Counted from the first letter of the stretch, positions 8,670-18,064 are shown. The stretch: 64,000 nt of DNA from Afipia sp. (GCA_017308575.1 JAFKEQ010000003.1:1488001-1552000); one strand, 5' to 3'. Numbers and translations are program-made. The notes: generated by a model not told the origin, from the letters alone.

Positions 8670-9815
8670 ATGACCCCCGCCTCCGATCCGAAATCCATCG
8701 ACACATTGCCCGCCGGAGCCACCGGCCTTCTGACCATCGACCTCGATACCATTGTCGCCAACTGGCGCAAGCTCAGCAGCCAGGCCATTCCGGCGGATTG
8801 CGCCGCTGTCGTGAAAGCCGACGCCTATGGCTGCGGGATCACGCAGGTGAGCCGCGCGCTGGCGAAGGCCGGATGCAGAACCTTTTTCGTCGCCACGCTC
8901 GATGAAGCCCGCGCCGTGCGCGAGGTCACGCCGACCTCGACGATCTATGTGCTCAACGGATTCTTCCCGGGATCCGGCGACCAGTACGCCAAGTTCGACT
9001 GCCGTCCCGTGCTCGGCGACGCCGTGGAGCTTGCCGAGTGGGATGCGTTCCGCACGACCAGCGGATGGGAAGGCCTTGCGGCGGTCCATGTCGATACCGG
9101 CATGAACCGTCTCGGCTTCCGCATCGCCGACGCGCAGGCGCTGGAGGCACGGATCAAGGGCGGCAAGCACGGCTTCGCGCTGGTGATGAGCCATCTTGTC
9201 AATGCCGAGATGCTGGGCGACTCTGTCAATGGCCGGCAAGTCGCCGCCTTCCGCGAAATTGCATCGCTGTTTTCCGGTGTTCCCGCTTCGCTGGCCAATT
9301 CCTCCGGCATCTTCCTCGGGTCCCAATTCCATTTCGATCTGGTCCGGCCGGGCGCAGCGCTCTACGGCGTCAACCCGACGCCCGAAGCCGATACGCCGAT
9401 GCAGCCGGTGGTCGATCTCAAGGCGCGCGTGGCACAGGTCCGCACCATCGAGAAGGGCGAGACTGTCGGCTATGGCGGCACGTGGACGGCGCGGCAACAG
9501 ACGCGCCTCGCCGTTATCTCAGCGGGCTATGCCGACGGCTATTTCCGCGCCGCGGGCGGCATCGACAATCTGCGCAGCGCCGAAGTGATCGCGGCGGGCC
9601 AGCGTTGTCCGGTCGCCGGACGCATCTCGATGGACCTTCTGGCCATCGACATCACGGCCCTGCCCCCCGGCGCGATCCGCCGCGGCGGCATGGTGACGCT
9701 GATCGGCGACGGCATCACGGTGGATGAACTGGGCCGGCACTTCGACACCATTGGATATGAAGTGCTCACAAGCCTCGGCCGCCGCTATGTGCGCGCCTAC
9801 AAGGGCGGCGCATAA
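8670..9815 (+). CDS. alr: alanine racemase
   Basis: This 381-residue PLP enzyme interconverts L- and D-alanine for peptidoglycan synthesis. The PLP-binding lysine is K49 in AVVKADAYGCG (46-56). The second catalytic residue, the tyrosine of the AGYADGY motif, is Y287. SGIFLG and RPGAALYGVNP complete the barrel signatures, and ISMDLLAID lies in the C-terminal beta domain. The length is a little above the typical 360-370 because of a short N-terminal extension. It is followed after 12 bases by the RidA-like gene, probably co-transcribed. Confidence 0.95.
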   Translation: MTPASDPKSIDTLPAGATGLLTIDLDTIVANWRKLSSQAIPADCAAVVKADAYGCGITQVSRALAKAGCRTFFVATLDEARAVREVTPTSTIYVLNGFFPGSGDQYAKFDCRPVLGDAVELAEWDAFRTTSGWEGLAAVHVDTGMNRLGFRIADAQALEARIKGGKHGFALVMSHLVNAEMLGDSVNGRQVAAFREIASLFSGVPASLANSSGIFLGSQFHFDLVRPGAALYGVNPTPEADTPMQPVVDLKARVAQVRTIEKGETVGYGGTWTARQQTRLAVISAGYADGYFRAAGGIDNLRSAEVIAAGQRCPVAGRISMDLLAIDITALPPGAIRRGGMVTLIGDGITVDELGRHFDTIGYEVLTSLGRRYVRAYKGGA

Positions 9816-9827
9816 AGAGGAACGGCA

Positions 9828-10586
9828 ATGCCTGACATCATGGAGTTCAAGCCGGGCGACTACAAATTCATCGTCTCACCCGGCGGGCCGTTCTCGAGCG
9901 GCGTCACTCCCATGCCGGGCTTTGCCCTGCGCCGGGTGCGCTTCGCGCGGCCCGTTCCGATGGCGGATGGATTTGCCTTCATCAAGATGCATCTGGAGCG
10001 GGAAGGCCGTCCCGTCACTGCGCTCGCGGCCTGCGAACTGCGCTCACCCGCCGCCATGACCGGCGAACAGTTTCAGGCCTTCAATGGTGAGTATCTCAGG
10101 ACTTTGCATCAATGGGGCTGCAAGGCCGGCGACATCAATCCGCTGGCGCGCAGCAATCTCGCGCCGATCACCGAAGTCCCGCGCGAGGCGATGTTCTTCG
10201 CCTTCACCTACACGGTGCCGGAAGCCAATGCGTCCGGCGACTTCCTGATCTCGGGCAAGCCGGAAATCCGCGACGGTGCGCCTCCGGCGGAGCGCATCGT
10301 CAGTGGGCGCGACGTGTCGCTGAAAGGGCTTGAGACCAAGGCACGCTTCGTGATGGACGCGATGCGCGAGCGCGTCGCCGCGCTCGGCTGCGACTGGAAC
10401 AACGTGACCGCTGCGCAGATCTACACCGTCCACGACATCCGGCCGCTGCTCGAACCGGTGTTCGCGCATGACAGCATCAGCCAGATCGGCCTCGCCTGGT
10501 ATCCGGCATGGCCGCCGGTCATAGGCATGGAATTCGAGGTCGATGTACGGTGTGTGCGGACCGAACTCGTGATCGACGCGCGCTAG
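9828..10586 (+). CDS. RidA-like two-segment protein, unknown substrate
   Basis: This 252-residue protein has no signal peptide. Segments resembling RidA/YjgF/UK114 occur twice. The N-terminal half has FARPVPMADGFAFI followed by a long helix (TGEQFQAFNGEYLRTLHQWG). The C-terminal half has AALGCDWNNVTAAQIYTVHD, which matches the helix and strand before the RidA active-site cleft. A tandem or degenerate RidA fold is therefore plausible, with deamination of reactive enamines/imines as a possible role. The ribosome-binding site is AGAGGAA just before the ATG. Its position directly behind alanine racemase, a PLP enzyme that can leak 2-aminoacrylate-like intermediates, fits but does not prove that role. 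Confidence 0.5.
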   Translation: MPDIMEFKPGDYKFIVSPGGPFSSGVTPMPGFALRRVRFARPVPMADGFAFIKMHLEREGRPVTALAACELRSPAAMTGEQFQAFNGEYLRTLHQWGCKAGDINPLARSNLAPITEVPREAMFFAFTYTVPEANASGDFLISGKPEIRDGAPPAERIVSGRDVSLKGLETKARFVMDAMRERVAALGCDWNNVTAAQIYTVHDIRPLLEPVFAHDSISQIGLAWYPAWPPVIGMEFEVDVRCVRTELVIDAR

Positions 10587-10612
10587 GCTGAACCGCCATC
10601 GGATTCAGCCGC

Positions 10613-10694
10613 CGTCATCGCGCGCGAAGCGAAGCAACCCAGCGCTACGGGAAAGAACTGGATTGCTTCGTCGCAAGTGCTCCGCGCAATGACG
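10613..10694. repeat. extragenic palindromic repeat (bradyrhizobial type)
   Basis: An imperfect inverted repeat: the left arm CGTCATCGCG...GAAGCAACCCAG (10613-10642) pairs with the right arm CTGGATTGCTTC...GCGCAATGACG (10658-10694). Elements with these ends (GAAGCAATCCAG and CTGGATTGCTTC) are dispersed in Bradyrhizobium-group genomes. It lies between two convergent genes and may act as a weak bidirectional terminator. A second small stem (10586-10592 with 10604-10610) precedes it. Confidence 0.7.
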
Positions 10695-10713
10695 AATAGC
10701 GCGCTCTGGCGTC

Positions 10714-11790
10714 TTACTTCTTCACCACGAAACGCTGCGCGCGTTTTCCGCTGTCGACCTCGGTCGTATAGACATTGCCCTTCGAATCCAGCGCCAGATT
10801 GTGGACCCAGTGGAAATCGCCGGCCATGCGGCCGTTGCGGCCGAACCGTCCGACGATGTCGCCGGTGTCGCGCTTGAGGATGCGCACCTCGTTGTTGGCG
10901 CCGTCGGCATTGAGCAGGAATGTCTGCTTCGGATCGTTCCAGATTTCCAGATCCCAGATCGAGCCGTTCGCCAGCGTGTTCTTTTCGACGAACATCTCCT
11001 TCACGAAGGTGCCGTCCTTCTTGAATACCTGAATGCGATCATTCTGACGGTCGCACACATAGACCAGGCCGTCCTTCGCGATACGCACGCAGTGAACCGG
11101 GTTGCCGAACTGCTGTGACGGTGCGGCGGCGGGATTGTAGGCGCCGAGTTTTTCATCGGTCGGCGGCTTGCCGTAAGCGCCCCACATCCGCTTGAACGCG
11201 CCTGTCTCTGAATCAAACACAATGACGCGGTGGTTATAGTAGCCGTCCGCGACGTAGAGCTCTTTCGCGGCGGCATCGACGGTCATGTTGGCCGGACGGC
11301 CGAGACGCGCTGTGTCCTTGCTGTCGGTCTGCGGAGCGGACTTGCCGATCTGCATCACGAACTTGCCGTCCCTGGTGAACTTCAGAATCTGTCCGTCAGT
11401 ATCGCCGTTGCCCGCGAGCCAGACGAAACCCTTCGCATCGATATAGATGCCGTGCTCGTTCGCGGGCCAGTCGTAGCCCTCGCCTTTCCCTCCCCACGAA
11501 CGCAACAGTTTGCCCTGCTGATCGAACTCCAAGACCGGCGGCGCGGGTACGCAGCACTTCGAGCGCGGCGGCGTCAGGCTCGCGGCCTTCTCGTCATCGG
11601 TCAGCGTGCGCGGACGCTGCACCACCCAGATGTGATCCTGCGCATCGACGGCGACGCCCGCCGCCTGCCCCATGATCCAGTCATTCGGCAACGGCTTCGG
11701 CCAGAACGGATCGACCTGGAATTTCGGCGCGTCGGCGGCATGAGCCGCGCCAGCGATGACAAGACCGGCAACGGCGGCAATCCAGTTCAT
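10714..11790 (-). CDS. secreted NHL-repeat six-bladed beta-propeller protein
   Basis: This 358-residue protein has a signal peptide (1-18, cleavage after AHA). Repeated propeller units follow, such as GVAVDAQDHIWVV, GIYIDAKGFVWLAG, NMTVDAAAKELYVADGYYNHRVIVFD, and VHNLALDSKGNVYTTEV near the end. The pattern matches NHL/peptidylglycine-lyase-like propellers. An exported enzyme or binding protein is likely, but no substrate can be assigned. The start at 11790 opens on the signal peptide; the 40-residue upstream extension to 11910 is rejected. The gene is transcribed away from radA. Confidence 0.75.
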   Translation of the reverse strand: MNWIAAVAGLVIAGAAHAADAPKFQVDPFWPKPLPNDWIMGQAAGVAVDAQDHIWVVQRPRTLTDDEKAASLTPPRSKCCVPAPPVLEFDQQGKLLRSWGGKGEGYDWPANEHGIYIDAKGFVWLAGNGDTDGQILKFTRDGKFVMQIGKSAPQTDSKDTARLGRPANMTVDAAAKELYVADGYYNHRVIVFDSETGAFKRMWGAYGKPPTDEKLGAYNPAAAPSQQFGNPVHCVRIAKDGLVYVCDRQNDRIQVFKKDGTFVKEMFVEKNTLANGSIWDLEIWNDPKQTFLLNADGANNEVRILKRDTGDIVGRFGRNGRMAGDFHWVHNLALDSKGNVYTTEVDSGKRAQRFVVKK

Positions 11791-12052
11791 GGCGTCACTC
11801 CCTGTTTGTCGCGTCGCATTTTGTTGAACGCGCGCGCCCTTGTTGCTGTGGTGTAGCGGCCGTTCGCCGGTACGCAGATGCAGGATAGCGCCGCCTGCGC
11901 GGTTGAACACCGCCGGCGTGACAGGCCGGCGCTTTAACCAAGCGAACCGGCTACCCTGAAAGCGGCAGAGATTTCCGGAATGGAGATTGACTTTTGGCGC
12001 TAAATAGCGAACAAAAGAAGAACATAGATTCAGCGATATCGGGGCATTGTGA

Positions 12053-13495
12053 ATGGCGCGCGCGGCGGTTCTTTCTTTCGTCTGCCAGAATTGCGGCGCG
12101 GCCTACAACAAGTGGCAGGGCAAGTGCGAGTCCTGCGGCGAGTGGAATACGCTGTCGCAGGACGATCCGACCGGCGCGGCGTCGGTCCCCGCCAACCTGC
12201 GCGCCAAGCGCCGCGGCCGCCTGTTCACCCTTGAAACCCTCACCGGCGCGAGTCCGGAGCCGCCGCGTCTCTCGTCTGGCATGGCGGAACTCGATCGCGT
12301 CACCGGCGGAGGCTTCGTGCGCGGTTCAGTGCTGCTGATGGCGGGTGACCCCGGCATCGGCAAATCCACCCTGCTCACGCAGGCCACCAGCATGCTGGCG
12401 CGGAACGGGCACCGCGTCGTCTATATCTCCGGCGAAGAAGCCGTCGGACAGGTGCGGCTGCGCGCGGCGCGCCTCGGCCTTGCAAACGCCGCCGTCGAGC
12501 TTGCGGCCGAAACCTCGGTCGAAGATATCATCGCCACGCTGTCGGAAGGCAAGCCGCCTCGTCTTGTGGTCATCGACTCGATCCAGACCATGTGGACCGA
12601 CACCGTGGAATCCGCGCCCGGCACCGTGACGCAGGTTCGCGCCTCGGCACAGGCGCTCATTCGTTTCGCCAAGAAATCCGGCGCGGCGCTGATCCTTGTC
12701 GGCCATGTCACCAAGGACGGCCAGATCGCGGGACCGCGCGTGGTCGAACACATGGTCGATGCCGTGATGAGTTTCGAGGGCGAAGGCTCGCAGCAGTTCC
12801 GCATCCTGCGCGCGGTGAAGAACCGTTTCGGCCCCACCGACGAGATCGGCGTGTTCGAGATGACGGGCCTCGGCCTGCGCGAAGTCACCAATCCGTCCGA
12901 ACTGTTCCTGTCCGAACGCGATCTCGGCAGCCCCGGTACCGCCGTGTTCGCCGGGATCGAGGGCACCCGCCCCGTGCTGGTGGAACTGCAGGCGCTGGTT
13001 GCGCCCACCACTCTTGGCACGCCGCGACGCGCGGTGGTCGGCTGGGATTCAAGCCGGCTATCGATGGTGCTGGCGGTGCTGGAGGCCCATTGCGGGGTCA
13101 AGCTCTCCGGCTATGACGTCTATTTCAATGTCGCCGGCGGCCTGCGCATCAATGAACCGGCCGCCGACCTCGCCGCAGCGGCGGCGCTGGTGTCGTCGCT
13201 GGCGAACGCGCCCCTGCCGGTCGATGCGGTCTATTTCGGCGAAATCTCGCTGTCGGGCGCGGTGCGGCCGGTCGCGCAGACCTCGGCGCGCCTCAAGGAA
13301 GCCGCCAAGCTCGGCTTCGGCCGCGCCGTTCTCCCGGAAACCACACGTGGCGATACAGGAGGCGACGCGGGCCTGTCCCTCTCCAGCATCGGATCGCTGA
13401 CCTCTCTGGTGGCCGACATCGCAGCGAAGGGCCGCAAAGCCACAACTTCAGGAAAATCCGCTTCGAACGCCGGATTCCGGCCCGACAACGGCTAA
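12053..13495 (+). CDS. radA: DNA repair protein RadA
   Basis: This 480-residue RecA-like branch-migration protein acts in recombinational repair. The N-terminal zinc ribbon is C11xxC14...C25xxC28. The ATPase core has Walker A GDPGIGKST at 98-106, and the RadA-specific KNRFG motif lies at about 256-260. The C-terminal part is the Lon-protease-like domain (YDVYFNVAGGLRINEPAADLAAAAAL region). All diagnostic motifs are intact. It precedes cvpA by about 245 bases, a radA-cvpA-purF order conserved in related genomes. A GC-rich 8-bp stem (13518-13525 with 13536-13543) lies after its stop without a T-run. Confidence 0.96.
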   Translation: MARAAVLSFVCQNCGAAYNKWQGKCESCGEWNTLSQDDPTGAASVPANLRAKRRGRLFTLETLTGASPEPPRLSSGMAELDRVTGGGFVRGSVLLMAGDPGIGKSTLLTQATSMLARNGHRVVYISGEEAVGQVRLRAARLGLANAAVELAAETSVEDIIATLSEGKPPRLVVIDSIQTMWTDTVESAPGTVTQVRASAQALIRFAKKSGAALILVGHVTKDGQIAGPRVVEHMVDAVMSFEGEGSQQFRILRAVKNRFGPTDEIGVFEMTGLGLREVTNPSELFLSERDLGSPGTAVFAGIEGTRPVLVELQALVAPTTLGTPRRAVVGWDSSRLSMVLAVLEAHCGVKLSGYDVYFNVAGGLRINEPAADLAAAAALVSSLANAPLPVDAVYFGEISLSGAVRPVAQTSARLKEAAKLGFGRAVLPETTRGDTGGDAGLSLSSIGSLTSLVADIAAKGRKATTSGKSASNAGFRPDNG

Positions 13496-13741
13496 ACGCG
13501 GCGTGACGCTTTCGTGACCGGGCGCTATACAGGCCGCGCCCGGCAACGATGTCGAATGCGCTACCCGCCGATACGGTTCATTAACTGAACTGGAAGCCCG
13601 GCAGGAGCGATGCGATTTTGACGGTGTGCTGCTGGGATTTGCGGGTTCCCGGCCCTTGCGGGACGTGCCATATGGCCGTCAGCTACAGGAGCCCGGACGA
13701 CCCGATTCGGGCTTGAAACTGAAAGCGGACCTGACCAGACG

Positions 13742-14386
13742 ATGCCGATAACGCTTCTCGACATTATCGTTCTTGCCGTGATGCTGTTGTCGGGTCTGCT
13801 GGCGATGATCCGCGGCTTCATGCGCGAGATTCTCTCGATCGCCGCCTGGGGCGCCGCCGCGCTCACCACGCTCTACGCGTACCAGAAGTTGCTGCCGACC
13901 GCGAAAACCTATTTCAACAACGACACCGTCGCCGCCATCGCCGTGGTGGCGGGCGTGTTCATCCTGACCCTGATCGTGGTCTCGATCATCACCGTGCGCA
14001 TCTCGGACATGATCCTGGATTCGCGGATCGGCGCGCTGGACCGCACCCTGGGCTTCCTGTTCGGCCTCGCCCGCGGGCTGCTGATCATGGTGGTCGCGTT
14101 TTTGTTCTTCGTCTGGCTGGTGCCGGACAAACAACAGCCCGAATGGGTCCGTAACGCCAAGTCGCGGGTAATGCTGCAAGGAACCGGCGATTGGCTGATG
14201 TCGCTCTTGCCTGATGACCCCGAGAACACCATCTTGAAGAAGTTCAAGAAAAAGGGCGACGAGGAGCAGACCGATGCTGCTCCCGAACCGCGCACGACGG
14301 CAACGGTGGGGAACGACGGCGGGTATGGCAAGGCGGCCCGTGACGGGCTGAAACAGTTGATCGAAGGCAAAGCCGCAGGACGCTAG
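13742..14386 (+). CDS. cvpA: CvpA family membrane protein
   Basis: This 214-residue inner-membrane protein has four predicted helices in its first 130 residues (beginning MPITLLDIIVLAVMLLSG). The family signature LRGFMREILSIAAWG appears as MIRGFMREILSIAAWG at 22-37, followed by a charged cytoplasmic tail of about 80 residues. CvpA is linked in E. coli to colicin V export and to envelope stress. It lies directly upstream of purF, as in E. coli and most alphaproteobacteria, and is presumably co-transcribed with it. Confidence 0.9.
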   Translation: MPITLLDIIVLAVMLLSGLLAMIRGFMREILSIAAWGAAALTTLYAYQKLLPTAKTYFNNDTVAAIAVVAGVFILTLIVVSIITVRISDMILDSRIGALDRTLGFLFGLARGLLIMVVAFLFFVWLVPDKQQPEWVRNAKSRVMLQGTGDWLMSLLPDDPENTILKKFKKKGDEEQTDAAPEPRTTATVGNDGGYGKAARDGLKQLIEGKAAGR

Positions 14387-14429
14387 GCCCAGTGCCAATC
14401 CTGCCTTATGCGAGGGCGTGGTGGACCAT

Positions 14430-15950
14430 ATGACAAACACCTCAGGCGATCAGACTCCCGACCCGTCCCGAAATCCCGACTACGACCTCGACTGGGATCT
14501 CGATAAGGATCTCAACGGCGACACGCTCCGCGAGGAATGCGGCGTGTTCGGCATCTTCGGGCACCCCGAAGCCGCAGCCATCACGGCGCTGGGGCTTCAT
14601 GCTCTCCAGCATCGCGGGCAGGAAGCCGCCGGCATCGTCACCTACGACCATGGCCGCTTTCACTCCGAACGCCGCCTCGGCCTTGTCGGCGACACCTTCT
14701 CCCGCGCCGATGTGATTTCCCGCCTGCCCGGCAATATGGCCGTAGGCCATGTCCGTTACTCCACCACCGGCGGCACCATCCTGCGGAACGTGCAGCCCCT
14801 GTTCGCCGAACTGAACGCGGGTGGCTTCGCCGTCGCCCACAACGGCAATCTCACCAACGGCCTGACGCTACGTCGCGAACTCGTGCGCCACGGCACCGTG
14901 ATGCAGTCGACCACCGACACCGAAGTGATCCTGCATCTGGTCGCGCAATCCAAGCGCGGCCGTTTCATTGAGCGCTACATCGAAGCGCTGCGCGCCATCG
15001 AGGGTGCCTATGCGCTTGTCTCGCTCACCAACAAGAAGCTGGTCGGGGCCCGCGATCCGCTTGGCATCCGCCCGCTGGTGCTCGGCGAACTGGACGGCTG
15101 CCCGATCCTGACATCCGAAACCTGCGCGCTCGACATCATCGGCGCGAAATATGTCCGCGACATCGAACCCGGAGAAGTCATCGTGTTCGACGAAAGCGGC
15201 GAGGAAATCCACAAGCCCTTCCCGCCGATGCCGCCGCGTCCCTGCATCTTCGAGTACATCTACTTCGCGCGGCCCGACTCCATGGTCGGCGGCCGCTCGG
15301 TCTATGAAGTACGCAAGGCTTTCGGCGCGCAGCTTGCCCGCGAAAATCCGGTCGAGGTGGATGTCGTCGTGCCGGTGCCGGACTCCGGCGTGCCTGCCGC
15401 CGTCGGCTACAGCCAGTTCTCGGGCGTGCCGTTCGAACTCGGCATCATCCGCAACCACTATGTAGGCCGCACCTTCATCCAGCCGACCCAAAGCGTGCGC
15501 GAACTCGGCGTGCGCATGAAGCACGCACCCAACCGCGCGGCCATCGAAGGCAAGCGCATCATCCTGATCGACGACTCGCTGGTGCGCGGCACCACGTCGA
15601 AGAAGATCGTGCGCATGATGCGCGATGCAGGCGCCAAGGAAGTGCATTTCCGCCTCGCCTCGCCGCCGATCGTCAATCCGGATTATTATGGCATCGACCT
15701 GCCGGATCGCGGCGGACTTCTGGCCGCAACGCATACGCTGGAAGAAATGCGCGAGATCATCGGCGCAGACTCGCTCGCCTTTTTGTCGATCGACGGCATG
15801 TACCGCGCGATGGGCTATCCGGGCCGCGATCCCGCGAATCCGAAATTCGCCGATCACTGCTTCACCGGTGCCTATCCGACCCATCTCACGGACCAGAGCC
15901 AGGTCGAGACGCCGCAGCACCAGCTTTCGCTGCTGGCCGAGGCAAGCTGA
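14430..15950 (+). CDS. purF: amidophosphoribosyltransferase
   Basis: This enzyme catalyses the first committed step of purine synthesis, converting PRPP and glutamine to phosphoribosylamine. With the ATG at 14430 it has 506 residues. The N-terminal glutamine amidohydrolase nucleophile is C37 of REECGVFGIFGH, implying removal of a 36-residue propeptide, longer than the usual 10-12. The phosphoribosyltransferase PRPP-binding loop is IILIDDSLVRGTTSKK. Alternative GTG starts at 14418 and 14421 are in frame; a weak GAGGG at 14412-14416 suits the ATG better than either GTG. The Asp-rich propeptide (DYDLDWDLDKDL) is unusual. Confidence 0.95.
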   Translation: MTNTSGDQTPDPSRNPDYDLDWDLDKDLNGDTLREECGVFGIFGHPEAAAITALGLHALQHRGQEAAGIVTYDHGRFHSERRLGLVGDTFSRADVISRLPGNMAVGHVRYSTTGGTILRNVQPLFAELNAGGFAVAHNGNLTNGLTLRRELVRHGTVMQSTTDTEVILHLVAQSKRGRFIERYIEALRAIEGAYALVSLTNKKLVGARDPLGIRPLVLGELDGCPILTSETCALDIIGAKYVRDIEPGEVIVFDESGEEIHKPFPPMPPRPCIFEYIYFARPDSMVGGRSVYEVRKAFGAQLARENPVEVDVVVPVPDSGVPAAVGYSQFSGVPFELGIIRNHYVGRTFIQPTQSVRELGVRMKHAPNRAAIEGKRIILIDDSLVRGTTSKKIVRMMRDAGAKEVHFRLASPPIVNPDYYGIDLPDRGGLLAATHTLEEMREIIGADSLAFLSIDGMYRAMGYPGRDPANPKFADHCFTGAYPTHLTDQSQVETPQHQLSLLAEAS

Positions 15951-15962
15951 GCGCCTTCTGTC

Positions 15963-16598
15963 TTATGTAACAGTGGCCCAGCCTCGGTTGGATCGCTTTT
16001 GCATTAGCCATACCGTAAGACCGCCGCATTCCTGATCCTCGGGCACGTAGCTCACGACGTTAAAGCCGTGGGTATCGGCCAGCGCCCGGTAATCCGCAGG
16101 ATCAAGGCTGGCGTGATAGAGCGCCTCACCCCGATAGTCACCGATCGCCTCACCCGCCGCAGGGCCGCTGGTGAACATCAGCGCCGCGCCCGGCGCAGCA
16201 TGGTCGCGAAAGACCGGCCACATGGCGCGTTGGTCGTCCGGCGTCATATGGAAGAAACTGTTCCATGCAATGACGCCACCGAATTTGCGGCCGAGATGAA
16301 GATCACGCATATCGCCCGCGATCCAGTCATGTGTCGGAAAGCGCGAACGGCATATACCGATCAACGTTGGCGATGAATCGATGCCGGTGACGGCATGCCC
16401 GGCCTCGATCAGATAACGCGCCACCGGCTCACCGGACCCGCAGCCGAGGTCCAGTACGGCGGCGCCTGAAGCCATCACCGCGCGAAAATTGTCCAGCCAC
16501 TTGCGCTCGACAAGGCGGGTGCCGCGATCCCGGTCGAAGGCCATCGCGTGGCGCTCATACAGCGCGCCAATATTCTTGGACGAAGAATCCCAGGACAT
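15963..16598 (-). CDS. class I SAM-dependent methyltransferase
   Basis: This 211-residue protein has the SAM-binding motif I VLDLGCGSGE at 48-57. Motif II follows as GHAVTGIDSSPTLI, then WIAGDMRDL and the FGGVIAWNSFFHMTPDDQ segment typical of small-molecule methyltransferases. The substrate is unknown. The start at 16598 (MSWDSSSKNIGALYERHA) gives a normal family N-terminus; the 16-residue extension to 16646 runs into the neighbouring gene. It lies 13 bases downstream of the acetyltransferase gene on the same strand, so the two form a probable operon. It converges on purF, leaving 12 bases between stops. Confidence 0.82.
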   Translation of the reverse strand: MSWDSSSKNIGALYERHAMAFDRDRGTRLVERKWLDNFRAVMASGAAVLDLGCGSGEPVARYLIEAGHAVTGIDSSPTLIGICRSRFPTHDWIAGDMRDLHLGRKFGGVIAWNSFFHMTPDDQRAMWPVFRDHAAPGAALMFTSGPAAGEAIGDYRGEALYHASLDPADYRALADTHGFNVVSYVPEDQECGGLTVWLMQKRSNRGWATVT

Positions 16599-16611
16599 CG
16601 ATGACGTTCCG

Positions 16612-17118
16612 TTACAGCGTCCGCACCATGAATTGCGCATCCTCATCGCCGTAGCTGCGCAGCTTGTCCGCGAGCGCCGCGATATCCAACCGCGCGAAGC
16701 CGCGACGCCGCCAGAATCTTGCCGATCCGTTCACCGCCACCAGCGACATCGTCCTGTATCCGGCTTCGGATGCATGCTCCGCGAGCGCATCGACAATCGC
16801 CGCAGCCACGCCGGTCCCCCGTGCCTCGCCGGCCAGTGCGAGATCGTGGATATAATAGGTTGCGGGCCCTGCGGGCAATTCGCCCAGCAGCGAATTGAGC
16901 GGCGGCGCATCAAGCGCCCGCCACGGATGGCTGAGCACATAGGCCGTCGGGGATTTCCCGTCGACGTAAACATGGCATCCCTCGGGATAAAGCCGCAGCC
17001 GCTCGGCAAACACCTCGGCATCCTCCGGGAAAGACGGATGAATACGGGTGGCGAGATCGCTGACGGCGGACAGATCATCCACCGTCATGCGGCGCCAAGA
17101 GGCGGATCGCATGGTCAT
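16612..17118 (-). CDS. GNAT family N-acetyltransferase
   Basis: This 168-residue protein has the acetyl-CoA-binding motif A in IHDLALAGEARGTGVAAAIVDAL at about 96-118 (key residues Arg, Gly, Gly), and a C-terminal FWRRRGFARLD strand typical of the fold. The acyl acceptor cannot be told from sequence. ATGs at 17118 and 17112 are both possible starts. It is the first gene of a two-gene unit with the methyltransferase, so the two may modify a common small molecule, which is inference from linkage only. Confidence 0.8.
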   Translation of the reverse strand: MTMRSASWRRMTVDDLSAVSDLATRIHPSFPEDAEVFAERLRLYPEGCHVYVDGKSPTAYVLSHPWRALDAPPLNSLLGELPAGPATYYIHDLALAGEARGTGVAAAIVDALAEHASEAGYRTMSLVAVNGSARFWRRRGFARLDIAALADKLRSYGDEDAQFMVRTL

Positions 17119-17221
17119 GATTATCGTCTATCACAATGATCGCATCCGCCTCCAGCACCCGGCTTGCCCGCGCGTTGTGGCTGGGCATAGCGCGTCGAAG
17201 ACGGGCGTGAACGCCCTTTCG

Positions 17222-17274
17222 CCCGGCCATCCACGTCTGTAAAACCCTCCCCAGAAAAGACGTGGATGCTCGGG
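17222..17274. repeat. short extragenic inverted repeat
   Basis: CATCCACGTCT at 17228-17238 is perfectly inverted as AGACGTGGATG at 17258-17268. The flanks continue the pairing imperfectly (CCCGGC outside the left arm, CTCGGG outside the right). The right arm runs into CGGGACAAGCCCGGGCATGACG, a string common in intergenic repeats of bradyrhizobia. Confidence 0.6.
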
Positions 17275-17317
17275 ACAAGCCCGGGCATGACGATTCCAGA
17301 AGCGCAGGCTATTCCGC

Positions 17318-18064
17318 ATGTCGACCAAACCGCTCTCCTCCCGCATCGCTCTTGTCACCGGCGCATCGCGCGGCATCGGCAACGCCACCGCGCGCGCACT
17401 GGCAAGGGCGGGCGCGCATGTCATTGCTGTCGCGCGGACACAGGGCGGCCTTGAGGAACTCGACGACGCAATCCGCAAGGACGGCGGAACGGCGACGCTG
17501 GTGCCGTTGGACGTGACCGACCTCGATGGCATCGCCCGCCTCGGCGCTGCGCTGAACGAGCGCCACGGCAAGCTCGATATCCTGATCGGCAACGCAGGCG
17601 TCGCGGGCACATCGTCGCCGCTCGGCCATACCGATCCGAAATTCTGGGAGAACATGATGGCGGTGAACGTCACCGCCAACTTCCAGTTGATCCGCTGTAT
17701 GGAGCCGCTGCTGCAACAGTCCGACGCCGGACGCGCGGTGTTTATCACCTCCGGGATCGCCACCAAGGCGACAGCATATATGGGCCCCTACGCGGCATCC
17801 AAGGCTGCGCTCGATACGCTGGTGCGCGTCTGGGCCAACGAGACCGCGACCACATCGATCCGCGTCAACCTGTTTAGCCCGGGCCCGATCCGCACCCGGA
17901 TGCGCGCCACGGTGATGCCGGGCGAAGATCCGCTGACGCTCGATACGCCCGAGCAGGCCGCCGAATACATCGTCCCGATGTGCGCGTCGTCATGGACCGA
18001 CAGCGGAAAGTTCTTCGACTATCCGTCGAAGACTCTGAAAAGCTTTCATCAGCCATGGACGTGA
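17318..18064 (+). CDS. short-chain dehydrogenase/reductase
   Basis: This 248-residue NAD(P)-dependent oxidoreductase of the classical SDR family has the cofactor motif TGASRGIG at 14-21. The structural NAGV and the catalytic pair Y158-x3-K162 (YAASK) are preceded by the Ser-containing FITSGIAT strand. Length and motifs are complete. The substrate is not evident; the sequence is closest in feel to oxidoreductases annotated only as SDR. It is monocistronic. Confidence 0.88.
   Translation: MSTKPLSSRIALVTGASRGIGNATARALARAGAHVIAVARTQGGLEELDDAIRKDGGTATLVPLDVTDLDGIARLGAALNERHGKLDILIGNAGVAGTSSPLGHTDPKFWENMMAVNVTANFQLIRCMEPLLQQSDAGRAVFITSGIATKATAYMGPYAASKAALDTLVRVWANETATTSIRVNLFSPGPIRTRMRATVMPGEDPLTLDTPEQAAEYIVPMCASSWTDSGKFFDYPSKTLKSFHQPWT

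Noticed and set aside
13518..13543. Terminator after radA
   Set aside because: An 8-bp GC stem with a 10-base loop but no T-run; too weak to list as a terminator.
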